A stretch of DNA of 64,000 nucleotides from Bernardetiaceae bacterium (GCA_025056255.1 JANWVT010000016.1:1-64000), one strand, 5' to 3'. Positions 25,616-34,536 are shown, counted from the first letter of the stretch. The notes: generated by a model from the letters alone, not told the origin. Numbers and translations are program-made.

Positions 25616-27799
25616 ATGTCCAGACTGAGATTTATTGCTTTGGAGCAAGCTGCTTCCCGCAGTATTGTAGATGTAGCAGCCCCTTCAAAAAAGGTATCTG
25701 ACTACTATGGAGTAAATGTATTTGGCGATGAGGCGATGAAAAGTTATCTCTCATCGGACATGTACAAGCAACTCAAAGCGCACGTACAAAAAGGAGAAGC
25801 CTTAGACGAAGCCTTAGCAGATGCAGTAGCAGCAGCTATGAAAACATGGGCTTTGGAAAGAGGCGTTACGCACTACACCCACTGGTTCCAACCGCTCACC
25901 GGCGCCACAGCAGAAAAACACGATGCCTTTTTTGAGCCTGCCGGCAGTGGAAAAGTGCTGGAAAAGTTCAAAGGTAGCGCTTTGATACGTCAAGAGCCAG
26001 ATGCCTCTTCGTTCCCAAGTGGAGGCATTCGCAATACTTTTGAAGCACGCGGATATACAGCATGGGACCCTACCTCGCCTGCTTTCATTATTGAAAATGG
26101 TAGCAGCAAAACCCTTTGTATCCCTACTGTATTTGTTTCATACACTGGCGAAGCGCTTGACAATAAGACTCCTTTGCTTAAATCGCTGGCCTTGTTAGAC
26201 AAAGCCGCCACAGCTGTTTGTGAGTACTTCGACAAAGACGTTACGCACGTATATGCTACTTTGGGGGTGGAGCAAGAATATTTCCTCATTGACCGAGCCT
26301 TGTATTTTGCCCGTCCTGACTTGGTGATGTCTGGCAGAACCTTATTCGGACATGCGCCTGCCAAAGGGCAACAACTGGAAGACCATTACTTTGGCTCTAT
26401 TCCTTCTCGTGTGCGTGCCTACATGCAAGACTTGGAGATAGAAGCTTACAAGCTTGGTATTCCGCTGCGTACAAGGCATAACGAAGTAGCCCCCAGTCAG
26501 TTTGAATGTGCCCCTACATTTGAAGAAATCAATCTTGCCAACGACCATAACCAGTTGCTCATGGACATTATGGAAAAAGTGGCAGAGCGACACAACTTCA
26601 AAGTATTATTGCACGAAAAGCCATTTGCTGGCATCAATGGCAGCGGTAAGCATAATAACTGGTCTTTGGCTACCAATACAGGCGTTAATTTATTGCAGCC
26701 TACTTCTAAGGCAAAAGAAAACCTGCAGTTCCTCGCCTTTTTTGTCAATATCATCAAAGCTGTACACGACAATGCCGATTTGTTGCGCGCTTCTATTGCC
26801 TCAGCAGGCAACGACTTCCGCCTCGGAGCAAACGAAGCACCTCCTGCCATCATGTCGGTATTTATTGGCAAACAACTCACTGAGGTGTTGGACGAGTTAG
26901 AGCACAACGGCAACATTAAAATTGACAAAGGCGATAATATGTACATGAAATTAGGCATAGATAAGATTCCGCCTATCTTACTCGACAATACCGACCGCAA
27001 CCGTACTTCACCGTTTGCCTTCACTGGCAATAAATTTGAATTCCGTGCAGTGGGAGCCTCTGCTAACTGTGCTACTGCTATGATTGTGCTCAACACCATT
27101 GTGGCAGACCAGTTGAAAAAATTTAAAGTAGAGGTAGATGCACAAATTGAAACCGGTAAGAAGAAGGAAGTAGCTATTGTAGATGTTTTACGTGAATACA
27201 TCAAACAGTCCAAAGCTATTCGTTTCGAAGGAAATGGCTATAGCCAAGAGTGGGTAGAAGAAGCAGCCAGACGTGGCTTGTCAAACATCAAAACAACCCC
27301 ACACGCTCTGGAAGCATACCTAAGCAAAAAATCCCGCCAAGTACTGGTAGGAAACGGCATCTTCAGCGATGTAGAGTTGGAGGCTCGTGTAGACGTAATG
27401 CTGCACAACTACGCTTTAAGGGTGCAAATAGAATCCAGAGCCCTAGGCAACTTTGCTAGAAATCAGATTATTCCTGCCGCATTAGAGTTCCAAAACAAGC
27501 TGATTGAAAATGCCAAAGGTTTGAAAGAATTAGGGCTAGCAGCAGAGTCTGAAAACCTCAAAGATGTCATTCAAGAGATTTCTCGCCATGTAAGTGCTAT
27601 CAAAACGAATGTGGATGCCATGATAGAGGCACGTAAGGTAGCCAACGAATTAGACACGCATCATAAAGCAGTGGAATACTGCGAAAAAGTGAAGCCTTAT
27701 TTCGATGTTATTCGCTACCACATCGATAAGTTAGAACTCATTATTCCCGACGATATGTGGCCCTTCCCTAAATATCGCGAGCTGCTGTTTATTAAGTAA
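25616..27799 (+). CDS. glnN: Type III glutamine synthetase, 727 aa
   Basis: Forms glutamine from glutamate and ammonia with ATP; the main ammonia-assimilation enzyme of Bacteroidota. The size (about 725 aa, far above the 450-470 of type I) and the N-terminal YGVNVFGDEAMK segment identify type III. Catalytic-domain motifs include GVEQEYFLID, RTRHNEVAPSQFE, NGSGKHNNWSLAT and NRTSPFAFTGNKFEFRAVGASAN. The C-terminal 170 residues are helical. It is transcribed alone between two terminators, with a possible sigma-54 promoter upstream, which would suit nitrogen control. Confidence 0.97.
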   Translation: MSRLRFIALEQAASRSIVDVAAPSKKVSDYYGVNVFGDEAMKSYLSSDMYKQLKAHVQKGEALDEALADAVAAAMKTWALERGVTHYTHWFQPLTGATAEKHDAFFEPAGSGKVLEKFKGSALIRQEPDASSFPSGGIRNTFEARGYTAWDPTSPAFIIENGSSKTLCIPTVFVSYTGEALDNKTPLLKSLALLDKAATAVCEYFDKDVTHVYATLGVEQEYFLIDRALYFARPDLVMSGRTLFGHAPAKGQQLEDHYFGSIPSRVRAYMQDLEIEAYKLGIPLRTRHNEVAPSQFECAPTFEEINLANDHNQLLMDIMEKVAERHNFKVLLHEKPFAGINGSGKHNNWSLATNTGVNLLQPTSKAKENLQFLAFFVNIIKAVHDNADLLRASIASAGNDFRLGANEAPPAIMSVFIGKQLTEVLDELEHNGNIKIDKGDNMYMKLGIDKIPPILLDNTDRNRTSPFAFTGNKFEFRAVGASANCATAMIVLNTIVADQLKKFKVEVDAQIETGKKKEVAIVDVLREYIKQSKAIRFEGNGYSQEWVEEAARRGLSNIKTTPHALEAYLSKKSRQVLVGNGIFSDVELEARVDVMLHNYALRVQIESRALGNFARNQIIPAALEFQNKLIENAKGLKELGLAAESENLKDVIQEISRHVSAIKTNVDAMIEARKVANELDTHHKAVEYCEKVKPYFDVIRYHIDKLELIIPDDMWPFPKYRELLFIK

Positions 27800-27816
27800 C
27801 ACCAACTTTGAGTCAT

Positions 27817-27850
27817 AAAAGCCGCCCTGAAAATTGCAGGGTGGCTTTTT
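27817..27850 (+). terminator. Rho-independent terminator after glnN
   Basis: AAAAGCCGCCCTG (27817-27829) pairs with CAGGGTGGCTTTT (27837-27849) with one G-T pair; 7-base loop and T run. The A-rich 5' arm makes it potentially active in both directions, toward porG-like transcripts as well. Confidence 0.92.
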
Positions 27851-28220
27851 AAATGCTGCAGCTTAGGAACATGTTTAGGTTTTTGTAAGATGCATGTTGC
27901 CCAATGCATTCATGAAGGTAAACTCCATGCACTATAAGACAGCAGCATTATTTTTCAGCTAAAATCCTGTTCATCTTGCTATCCTGTCTAAGTTAGGTGG
28001 TTGTTCTTATTTTTGACTTGCCTTATAGCCAACAAAAAAGTAGGGTAGTATAGTTTGGGCGATAGAATTTGCGTTAATCGTTTTAGGTTATTCCGTAGGC
28101 AAAAACAAACTTACTTGGCATTAGTATAATGCACAAATGTCAAGTTACAGAATAGCATATACGTCTCTCTGGGTGCTCTAAATGATTCAGCTGGCAGCAC
28201 AGTATAAGTAGCAAGCGTTT
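27851..28220. other. Non-coding gap between glnN and the porG-like gene
   Basis: Convergent genes flank this 370-base stretch. I see no open frame with family similarity, no tRNA or riboswitch pattern and no second strong hairpin. It is AT-rich and looks unremarkable. Confidence 0.6.
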
Positions 28221-29315
28221 TTATAAGCGGTGTCTGCGGAAGCGTTTTTTGAAAGGTTCAGGACAGCGCACTTGACCGGGAATAATGTACATCAGATGGA
28301 TGCCGGCAGTTATAAGCACATCTTTGTCGCGATAGTTACCACGAATGTTGTCTTCGTACTGTTCATTGCCAAATCCCTCTAAGGTGCGGTACACGCGTCC
28401 GTCGGCACCTACGTAGGTATAAAAGTTCGGTTGGAATGTGAGCCCCAGTTGGTCAATTCTTCTGCCGCCTTCTAGCGAGCGGTCCGACATGGCGCGAGCC
28501 AAATCGTTGTCGCCAAAAATGCCTAGGTCCACGTATTTGCGGCTCACGTCGTCTATATAGTCGGTAAATAACTTGCGGTAAGACACTTCAAAGGCTAAGT
28601 CCCAGCGGGTACTGATGCGGTAGCGCATTCCGAAGCCCATAGGGATAGCAATTTGCCAGCGCGAATATTTTTTGCCATATTCATCTGCATAGCCTTGTCC
28701 TTCTGTTCCGAGGGGTTGCAAGGCTACCCAGCCGCCACCAAAGGCTTCTGGTGCTTGTGCCTTGGGATTATGCCTAAAAACGGAGATACCCCCTACCAAA
28801 TAAGGAATTACCCGCTTCGGACGCTGATAGAAAGTACCGCGATTGCTTACCAAGTCCCATACCCCTACGGCAGAAAGTTCCAAAATGTCGTTGCGGAAGC
28901 GCAGGTTGCGAATGTAGCGGAATTGGTTGTGTTCCCAGCGGGGCTTATCTGGTCCAATATTAGTAGTATCGTCGCCTTTTACCCTACCCCATGAAAGGGA
29001 GTAACGCATGCTAAAATTGGGGCGATAGCGCTTTTGAGCATGTAGGGCAATATTGGGGCGTGTATAGCCTAAATCCATGCTAGTAAAGTAAGGCTGTGGC
29101 ACAATGTCGCCGAAATAATTCATAGCGCCAAGGCTTGCACCAATACTCCAATACTTCTTGCGATTGAACCAAGACCAAGTGTGTTTGGGATTTTGCTTAA
29201 ACTTTGGATTCTCTCTTTTCTCAATCAACTGCGCCTGTGCTTGTTGAACAGCCATAATAGTTGTTCCTAACAACAAAAGGACTAAAAAGCGTACGGTGAA
29301 AGACTTCATAAGCAT
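28221..29315 (-). CDS. DUF6089 family outer-membrane protein, PorG-like, 364 aa
   Basis: Predicted beta-barrel of the outer membrane. Signal peptide to about residue 29 (ends QQAQAQ). The body starts after an NRKKYWSIGASLGAMNYFGD segment, and alternating strands with aromatic residues follow (YIRNLRFRNDILELSAVGVWDL, IPYLVGGISVFRHNP, WQIAIPMGFGMRYRIS). DUF6089 includes PorG, a type IX secretion barrel of Porphyromonas gingivalis. The position directly downstream of nadK matches that gene's usual neighbourhood, though the usual next genes uppS and bamA are not here. The tail FKKRFRRHRL is very basic. An in-frame ATG at 29309 is an alternative start. Confidence 0.78.
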   Translation of the reverse strand: MLMKSFTVRFLVLLLLGTTIMAVQQAQAQLIEKRENPKFKQNPKHTWSWFNRKKYWSIGASLGAMNYFGDIVPQPYFTSMDLGYTRPNIALHAQKRYRPNFSMRYSLSWGRVKGDDTTNIGPDKPRWEHNQFRYIRNLRFRNDILELSAVGVWDLVSNRGTFYQRPKRVIPYLVGGISVFRHNPKAQAPEAFGGGWVALQPLGTEGQGYADEYGKKYSRWQIAIPMGFGMRYRISTRWDLAFEVSYRKLFTDYIDDVSRKYVDLGIFGDNDLARAMSDRSLEGGRRIDQLGLTFQPNFYTYVGADGRVYRTLEGFGNEQYEDNIRGNYRDKDVLITAGIHLMYIIPGQVRCPEPFKKRFRRHRL

Positions 29316-29390
29316 TCCTTAAATCAGGGAACTGTAGCCCTTATTGCCCACTCATTTCTGCAAAAAAAGTGCCTCAAAATAACAACTTTG

Positions 29391-29398
29391 CAAAGTTA
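29391..29398 (-). promoter_or_regulatory. Candidate -7 box of the porG-like gene, inside a palindrome
   Basis: On the minus strand TAACTTTG matches TAnnTTTG. It overlaps the 14-base perfect palindrome AACTTTGCAAAGTT at 29384-29397, just past the nadK stop codon. The upstream TTTG is 16 rather than 19-21 bases away. It suggests that porG-like can be transcribed independently of nadK. Confidence 0.35.
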
Positions 29399-29405
29399 AA
29401 TGGAT

Positions 29406-30281
29406 TTAATTTCTCAAATCATTGCCCCAATTGAGTTTTTGCCGAAGGGTTCGTAGAAAGTTGTCGCCTTCTAAGCGAATCAGCCGTGCGTTGAATTCAC
29501 ATTTGCGCAACGACAACTTGATATTAGAATCTACGGTACGGAAACGCGAGTCGAGCGAAACTAAAAAGTTGTTATTGCGTCCTTCTATTTCAAAAGAAAG
29601 TACGCAGCCGTCGTGAATGACCAATGGTCTAACATTTAAATTGTGAGGGCTAATAGGGGCAATAATAAAGTTGCGCGAATCGGGTAATACTACTGGTCCT
29701 CCTACACTAATAGAGTAAGCCGTAGAGCCAGTAGGGGTAGCCACAATGAGCCCGTCTGCCCAGTAAGCATTCAGATATTCGCCATCTAAGTAAGTGTGCA
29801 CCACAATCATAGAGGCACTGTCTCGCTTGCTGATGGTGCATTCGTTGAGGGCGAAGTTTAGGTCGCCAAACAGGTTGATGCTACTGTCTAAGCGCACCAT
29901 AGAACGCTCTTCTATGGTATATCTACCTTCGCAAATAGCGTGCAACCCCTTGGCTATGTTTTCTTTGGAGAGAGTAGCCAAAAAACCCAATCTTCCTAAG
30001 TTAATGCCTAAAATGGGAATGCCTGTGTGGCGCACTAAAGTGATGGTTTCCAAAAATGTGCCGTCTCCACCAATGCTTAGCATCAAATCAGTATCGGCTA
30101 ATTCATGATAGCTCGAAAAAGTGTATTCACAGGCAACTTCTTGCCCAATTTGTTCCAAGTGTTTTTGAAAGGGTTCAGAAATGCGCAGCTGAGCACCCAG
30201 TTTGTGCAGTTCGTTGAAGATAGTTTGTAAATATAGTTGCTTTTGGTTGTCAACAGGGCGGCTGTGTAAAGCTATTTTCAT
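29406..30281 (-). CDS. nadK: NAD kinase, 291 aa
   Basis: Phosphorylates NAD to NADP with ATP. The GGDGT motif is at 71-75 (SIGGDGTFLETI), followed by GINLGRLGFLA and the second conserved region TPTGSTAYSISVGGP, and a later SPHNLNVRPLV segment. Size and motif order match bacterial NadK. The start ATG at 30281 overlaps the stop of the CBS gene by one base (TAATG), which indicates translational coupling. The order CBS protein, nadK, PorG-like is conserved in many Bacteroidota. Confidence 0.96.
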   Translation of the reverse strand: MKIALHSRPVDNQKQLYLQTIFNELHKLGAQLRISEPFQKHLEQIGQEVACEYTFSSYHELADTDLMLSIGGDGTFLETITLVRHTGIPILGINLGRLGFLATLSKENIAKGLHAICEGRYTIEERSMVRLDSSINLFGDLNFALNECTISKRDSASMIVVHTYLDGEYLNAYWADGLIVATPTGSTAYSISVGGPVVLPDSRNFIIAPISPHNLNVRPLVIHDGCVLSFEIEGRNNNFLVSLDSRFRTVDSNIKLSLRKCEFNARLIRLEGDNFLRTLRQKLNWGNDLRN

Positions 30282-30997
30282 TAGTTTTCAAGAAATTTGA
30301 ATAGACTACTGAGGCGCTCCCGAGCAATATTTATCTCTTCGTTTTCATTGAAGCGAGCCGCTACATGGTAGCCGAAGCGCTCCAAGGTAGCAATGATTCT
30401 GGAAGTTTCCATTGCGCTCAGTTTGAGTGTTAACTTGACCATATTAGGATTGTGCGGGTCGGTTTCTACATAGCTGCTGAGTATTTTGGCATCATTAGAT
30501 TCTATCAGTCGGCTAATTTGGGCTAAGGAGTAGTCATATACGGGCATAGAAAGCACAATAATACCCCCCGGATTTTGTGTAGCAAATGTGCGTGCTAACG
30601 CACCCAAGGTGTCGCGCAGTACTACCACGCCTTTAAAAAGTTGTTCATTGGACAAAACAGGCACTGTCTGCACTTTAAACGATTCTGCTACGCGAATCAC
30701 GTCATAAAAGTGCTGGTCTTCGGTTACAAAACAATCAGTAAAGTCAGGTTGCAGGTTGGCTAAGGGAGTATCGGCAGGTAAGTTAGCGTCGTACAATGCT
30801 GTTTCTGAAAACATGCCCTTGTAATTACTGTTTTCTACTACCGGCAATTGATGTACGCGAAACTCTTCCATCCAAGCCAAAGCGCGCCCAACAGTATCTG
30901 ATGGTTTCAGCGGCGGCACCAAAGTGTTAATAAAATCTTTTGCACACATTCCCAGAGGGGTGCGCTCCTCCGGCGAAAGTGCTAAGCCTTCATCCAT
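30281..30997 (-). CDS. CBS-domain protein, 238 aa
   Basis: Two CBS motifs in tandem (about residues 18-150: LPVVENSNYKGMFSETAL and VPVLSNEQLFKGVVVLRD) followed by an ACT-like C-terminal region (about 160-230). CBS pairs bind adenine nucleotides and ACT domains bind small ligands, so a nucleotide- or metabolite-sensing role near nadK is plausible but unproven. A second ATG at 30949 (MCAKDFINTLVPPLK) may be the true start, since related proteins begin close to this point. A promoter box lies about 70 bases upstream. Confidence 0.85.
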   Translation of the reverse strand: MDEGLALSPEERTPLGMCAKDFINTLVPPLKPSDTVGRALAWMEEFRVHQLPVVENSNYKGMFSETALYDANLPADTPLANLQPDFTDCFVTEDQHFYDVIRVAESFKVQTVPVLSNEQLFKGVVVLRDTLGALARTFATQNPGGIIVLSMPVYDYSLAQISRLIESNDAKILSSYVETDPHNPNMVKLTLKLSAMETSRIIATLERFGYHVAARFNENEEINIARERLSSLFKFLEN

Positions 30998-31064
30998 AGG
31001 CTTTTACGTTAATTAACAAGTAAACAAGTGATTGAGTTGCATTCATTTGCATGGCTTATTTGGT

Positions 31065-31096
31065 CAAATCTATAAAACTTTAACGATAATCTGCAA
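31065..31096 (-). promoter_or_regulatory. Promoter of the CBS-nadK operon
   Basis: Minus strand: TTG (complement of 31094-31096), 21-base spacer, TAGATTTG (complement of 31065-31072). A match to TTTG/TAnnTTTG with only the three-base TTG core at -33. Predicted start near 31058. Confidence 0.55.
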
Positions 31097-31144
31097 TAGA
31101 AATTTTATCTGTTGCCACTTAATAGCTTACCTGTTCGCATATTT

Positions 31145-31175
31145 TTTGCAGATTGGGCATAAAAGGATAATTTTG
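31145..31175 (+). promoter_or_regulatory. Consensus promoter abutting the bamD start codon
   Basis: TTTG (31145-31148), 19-base spacer, TAATTTTG (31168-31175): an exact match to the Bacteroidota consensus. Transcription would begin near 31182, at or within the bamD start codon (31181), implying a leaderless or nearly leaderless message. Confidence 0.55.
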
Positions 31176-31180
31176 TGGCT

Positions 31181-32056
31181 ATGTTTATCTGTAAACAGGC
31201 TAACGCTGTTGCTATTTTACTTCTCATGATGGTGGCAGCAGCAGGTAGTGCGTGTAGTAAATTTCAGAAAATCCTTAAAAGTGATGACTGGAAATTTCGC
31301 TACAATGCTGCCATAGACTACTACGAAAAAAAAGGCGACTATTACCGTGCTGGCATTTTGCTTGAAGACCTCGTTCCTATTATTCGCGGTACGCCAGAGG
31401 CAGAAAAAGCCCAATTCTACTGGGCATATTGCTACTATAAGCAGGGGCAGTATGAAACCAGTGCTGCCGAATTTAAAAAATTTCACGATACCTACAATCG
31501 CAGTAAATTTGCAGAAGAGGCGTTGTATATGCACTGCTATTCACTTTATATGAGCTCGCCTCCTTTGCATTTAGACCAAGCCAATACTATTACTGCTATC
31601 GACGCTTTTCAAGATTTTATTAATCGCTATCCGAACAGTGCCTATGCGCAACAGGCGGCTGGGGCTATTGTGGCGCTGCGAGCTAAGTTGGAAACAAAAG
31701 CATTTAAAAATGCTAAACTCTACCAGCAATTAGAGCGTTATAAGTCGGCAGTGATTGCCTACGACAACTTTCAAAAAGACTTCCCAGACTCGCGCTACCA
31801 AGAAGAAGTAGCTTTTCGCAAACTGGAGGCACAGTACGATTTGGCACAAAACAGTTACATGGATAAGAAGCGAGAACGCTTCATAGAAGTAGTGCGCATG
31901 TATCAGGTATTTGTAGACAAGTACCCAAAAAGTATTTTCCTCAGGCAGGCAGAAAACATTTTTGAAAATACACAACGACAACTAAAAAATATAGCTGCTG
32001 TGGAAGCCGCTATGAAAAAGGAACAAGAAAAAGTTGAAAAAACAGCGCAAAACTAA
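31181..32056 (+). CDS. bamD: Outer membrane protein assembly factor BamD, 291 aa
   Basis: Lipoprotein of the BAM complex that inserts beta-barrels into the outer membrane. The signal peptide ends in AGSAC with the lipobox cysteine at residue 25. The body is a run of TPR helices: YNAAIDYYEKKGDYYRAGILLEDL, FYWAYCYYKQGQYETSAAEFKKF, then AIDAFQDFINRYPNSAYA, YKSAVIAYDNFQKDFPDSRY and MYQVFVDKYPKS. The C-terminus is lysine and glutamine-rich. It heads the bamD-rpoZ-coaBC-DUF4835 cluster common in Bacteroidota. A GTG two codons upstream (31175) is possible but lies in the promoter box. Confidence 0.9.
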   Translation: MFICKQANAVAILLLMMVAAAGSACSKFQKILKSDDWKFRYNAAIDYYEKKGDYYRAGILLEDLVPIIRGTPEAEKAQFYWAYCYYKQGQYETSAAEFKKFHDTYNRSKFAEEALYMHCYSLYMSSPPLHLDQANTITAIDAFQDFINRYPNSAYAQQAAGAIVALRAKLETKAFKNAKLYQQLERYKSAVIAYDNFQKDFPDSRYQEEVAFRKLEAQYDLAQNSYMDKKRERFIEVVRMYQVFVDKYPKSIFLRQAENIFENTQRQLKNIAAVEAAMKKEQEKVEKTAQN

Positions 32057-32088
32057 CTCAGTGGTACGCATCAAAAAGTTTCAAACAT

Positions 32089-32415
32089 ATGTCTAAACAC
32101 AGATATACCAGCAACACTTCGCTAATCACCAGAGACATTTCTAAAATAGCTGACTTGGCAAACGGCAATTTGTACGAAGCCGTAGTAATTATTTCCAAAC
32201 GCTCGCGCCAGATAGCTGCCAAGCTAAAAGAAGAGCTAGCAAGCAAACTGGAAGAGTTTTCTAGTGGTATTGATAACTTGGAAGAAATTCACGAAAACCG
32301 CGAGCAAATTGAAATTTCGCGCTATTATGAACGGCTGCCTAAGCCAACTACCATTGCCACCGATGAGTATTTGGAAGGCAAACTGGTGTATTATCGCAGC
32401 GACGATGCTGAATAA
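32089..32415 (+). CDS. rpoZ: RNA polymerase omega subunit, RpoZ-like, 108 aa
   Basis: Small RNA polymerase assembly subunit. The segment ITRDISKIADLANGNLYEAVVIISKRSRQIA matches the omega fold: an N-terminal helix followed by the YEAV/I and RA(R)QI helix. The C-terminal half (IEISRYYERLPKPTTIATDEYLEGKL) is the Bacteroidota-type tail. It sits 32 bases after bamD and 8 bases before the coaBC ATG, its usual place in this phylum, which is a large part of the assignment. Confidence 0.82.
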   Translation: MSKHRYTSNTSLITRDISKIADLANGNLYEAVVIISKRSRQIAAKLKEELASKLEEFSSGIDNLEEIHENREQIEISRYYERLPKPTTIATDEYLEGKLVYYRSDDAE

Positions 32416-32423
32416 CTTTGAGC

Positions 32424-33644
32424 ATGTTGAAGGGTAAAAAAATTTTAATAGGCGTTTGCGGTAGCATTGCCGCCTATAAAACTGCTACCCTCATACGGCT
32501 TTTAGTTAAGCAGCAGGCAGAGGTACAAGTAATCATCACCGATGCTGCTGCTGACTTTATTTCTCCGCTTACCTTAGCTACTTTGTCTAAAAAACCCGTA
32601 CTCAAGCACTACACCGCCAACAGCGAAACAGGTGAGTGGAACAACCACGTAGCACTGGGGCTATGGGCAGACCTGATGCTTATTGCACCTGCTACTGCCC
32701 ACACACTCGCCAAAATGGCAAGTGGCTTGTGTGATAACTTGCTGATGGCTGCTTATCTTTCAGCGCGCTGTCCGGTGGCAGTAGCACCTGCTATGGACTT
32801 AGATATGTGGCATCACCCTGCTACCCAGCGGAATATCAGTCGCTTACAGGCAGATGGTTGTTATGTAATTCCCCCCGGCGAAGGCGAGCTTGCCAGTGGG
32901 CTCTCGGGCAAAGGCAGAATGGCTGAGCCTGAGCAAATTGCCCAATGGCTCAGTCTTTTTTTCACTGCTTCTAATTGGTTGAAAGGAAAGAATGTACTGC
33001 TCACCGCAGGACCTACCATTGAGCCCATAGACCCTGTTCGCTATATTACCAATCACTCAACCGGTAAAATGGGCTACGCCTTGGCACAAGCTTTTGCCGA
33101 TGCTGGGGCAAGTGTCCGTCTTATTTCCGGACCGGTATCTTTACAACTGCTACATCCATTGGTGCAGATTACGCCTGTGCATACCGCACGCCAAATGCAT
33201 CAAGCAGTAATGGAACGCTTATCGCAAGCCGATATCATTGTGCATTGTGCAGCCGTTGCTGACTATGCGCCTGCACAAATAGCTCCTCAGAAAATTAAAA
33301 AGCAAGAAGAAAGGCTTACGCTTGATTTGGTAAAAAATCCTGATATTGCAGCCGAAGCAGGACAGCGCTTGCAATGGCACCAAGTGCACGCAGGTTTTGC
33401 CTTAGAAACCGACCACGAAGAAGCAAATGCACACCAGAAAATGTTGCGCAAAAATTTTGACCTCATTGTGCTCAACTCGCTCAATCAAAAGGGGGCTGGT
33501 TTTGGGCACGATACCAACCGCGTAACGCTGCTTTTTAGAGACGGTAAGCGTGAAGATTTGCCGCTACTACCCAAAAATGAGGTTGCTCGCATTATTGTAC
33601 AACATCTTACCCAACTGCTTCAAACAAAATCGCATGTGGTTTAA
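32424..33644 (+). CDS. coaBC: Bifunctional coenzyme A biosynthesis protein CoaBC, 406 aa
   Basis: Two enzymes in one protein: phosphopantothenate-cysteine ligase (CoaB) and phosphopantothenoylcysteine decarboxylase (CoaC). The N-terminal flavoprotein half opens KKILIGVCGSIAAYKTATLIR, with the catalytic His in the NHVALG segment and PAMDLDMWHHPAT. The C-terminal half has VLLTAGPTIEPIDPVRYITN, STGKMGYALA and the DLVKNPDI segment. ATG at 32424 is preferred over the TTG at 32418. The gene overlaps the next by 11 bases. Confidence 0.95.
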   Translation: MLKGKKILIGVCGSIAAYKTATLIRLLVKQQAEVQVIITDAAADFISPLTLATLSKKPVLKHYTANSETGEWNNHVALGLWADLMLIAPATAHTLAKMASGLCDNLLMAAYLSARCPVAVAPAMDLDMWHHPATQRNISRLQADGCYVIPPGEGELASGLSGKGRMAEPEQIAQWLSLFFTASNWLKGKNVLLTAGPTIEPIDPVRYITNHSTGKMGYALAQAFADAGASVRLISGPVSLQLLHPLVQITPVHTARQMHQAVMERLSQADIIVHCAAVADYAPAQIAPQKIKKQEERLTLDLVKNPDIAAEAGQRLQWHQVHAGFALETDHEEANAHQKMLRKNFDLIVLNSLNQKGAGFGHDTNRVTLLFRDGKREDLPLLPKNEVARIIVQHLTQLLQTKSHVV

Positions 33645-34533
33645 AAGAATGCTAATCTTGCTGTTAGGCTGGTTTGCAGCCACCGCCTATGCACAAGAAC
33701 TCAATGCCAACGTTATCATTAACGATGCACAAGTACAAACACAAGAGCGCCAAGTGATTCAACAACTTCGCGATGCCATCGCCAATTTTATGAACACTAC
33801 GCGATGGACCAATGACAACTACAAACCCTACGAGCGAATTAAATGTAACTTCCTTATTACTCTCACCAGTGGCACAGACCTTGCCAACGGACGGTACACT
33901 GCCAACGTGCAAATTCAGTCTAGCAGACCTGTGTATGGAACAAATTATGAAACAGTGCTACTCACGTTCTTCGACCGCAATTTTAACTTCGAGTTTTTAC
34001 CCTCGCAGCCACTCATTTTTACTGAAAACGTATTTTCAACCAATCTAACAGCCATGCTTGCCTACTATGCGTATACTATTTTGGCGTTAGATGCCGATAG
34101 TTTTGCACCATTAGGCGGTACTCCTCATATTGAGCGCATTCTCAACATTTTGAATAATTCACAACAAGCCAACGCCTCTGGCTGGGGTAGCAACGATACG
34201 CGCAACCGGTATTTTATCTCTGAAAACCTGAACAATCCGCAACTAAGTGGTTATCGAGAGGCTCTTTATCTGTATCATCGCAAGGGGCTAGACTACTTTG
34301 CCGACAATCCTGAGCTAGGCAGGCAGAACATTTTAGAGGCAATCAAAAAAATAGCTCAAGTGAATCAAACGCGTCCCAATGCAGTACTCATCAACGCCTT
34401 TTTTGATTCTAAAGCAGAAGAACTGGTAAACATTTTCTTGCAAGCCGATACTCCTATGCGCCGAGAAGCTGCTGCTTTGCTTACACGCATAGACCCTACT
34501 AATGCTAACCGGTATCAAGTGCTAACAAGGTGA
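33634..34533 (+). CDS. DUF4835 family secreted protein, 299 aa
   Basis: Signal peptide MWFKRMLILLLGWFAATAYA, then a mature protein starting QELNANVIINDAQVQTQERQV, the typical DUF4835 opening. The rest alternates strands and helices; TRWTNDNYKPYERIKCNFLI and FFDRNFNFEFLPSQPLIF are recognisable family segments. Conserved in Bacteroidota next to coaBC and recN. I recall the family being linked with type IX secretion in some databases, but I do not assert that. The start overlaps the end of coaBC by 11 bases, and a second ATG lies at 33649. It converges on the Gly/Cys protein gene with only 3 bases between stops. Confidence 0.83.
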   Translation: MWFKRMLILLLGWFAATAYAQELNANVIINDAQVQTQERQVIQQLRDAIANFMNTTRWTNDNYKPYERIKCNFLITLTSGTDLANGRYTANVQIQSSRPVYGTNYETVLLTFFDRNFNFEFLPSQPLIFTENVFSTNLTAMLAYYAYTILALDADSFAPLGGTPHIERILNILNNSQQANASGWGSNDTRNRYFISENLNNPQLSGYREALYLYHRKGLDYFADNPELGRQNILEAIKKIAQVNQTRPNAVLINAFFDSKAEELVNIFLQADTPMRREAAALLTRIDPTNANRYQVLTR

Positions 34534-34536
34534 GGA

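Noticed and set aside
26497-27213. Minus-strand open frame of 238 codons
   Set aside because: Antisense to glnN; glnN has the full type III motifs.
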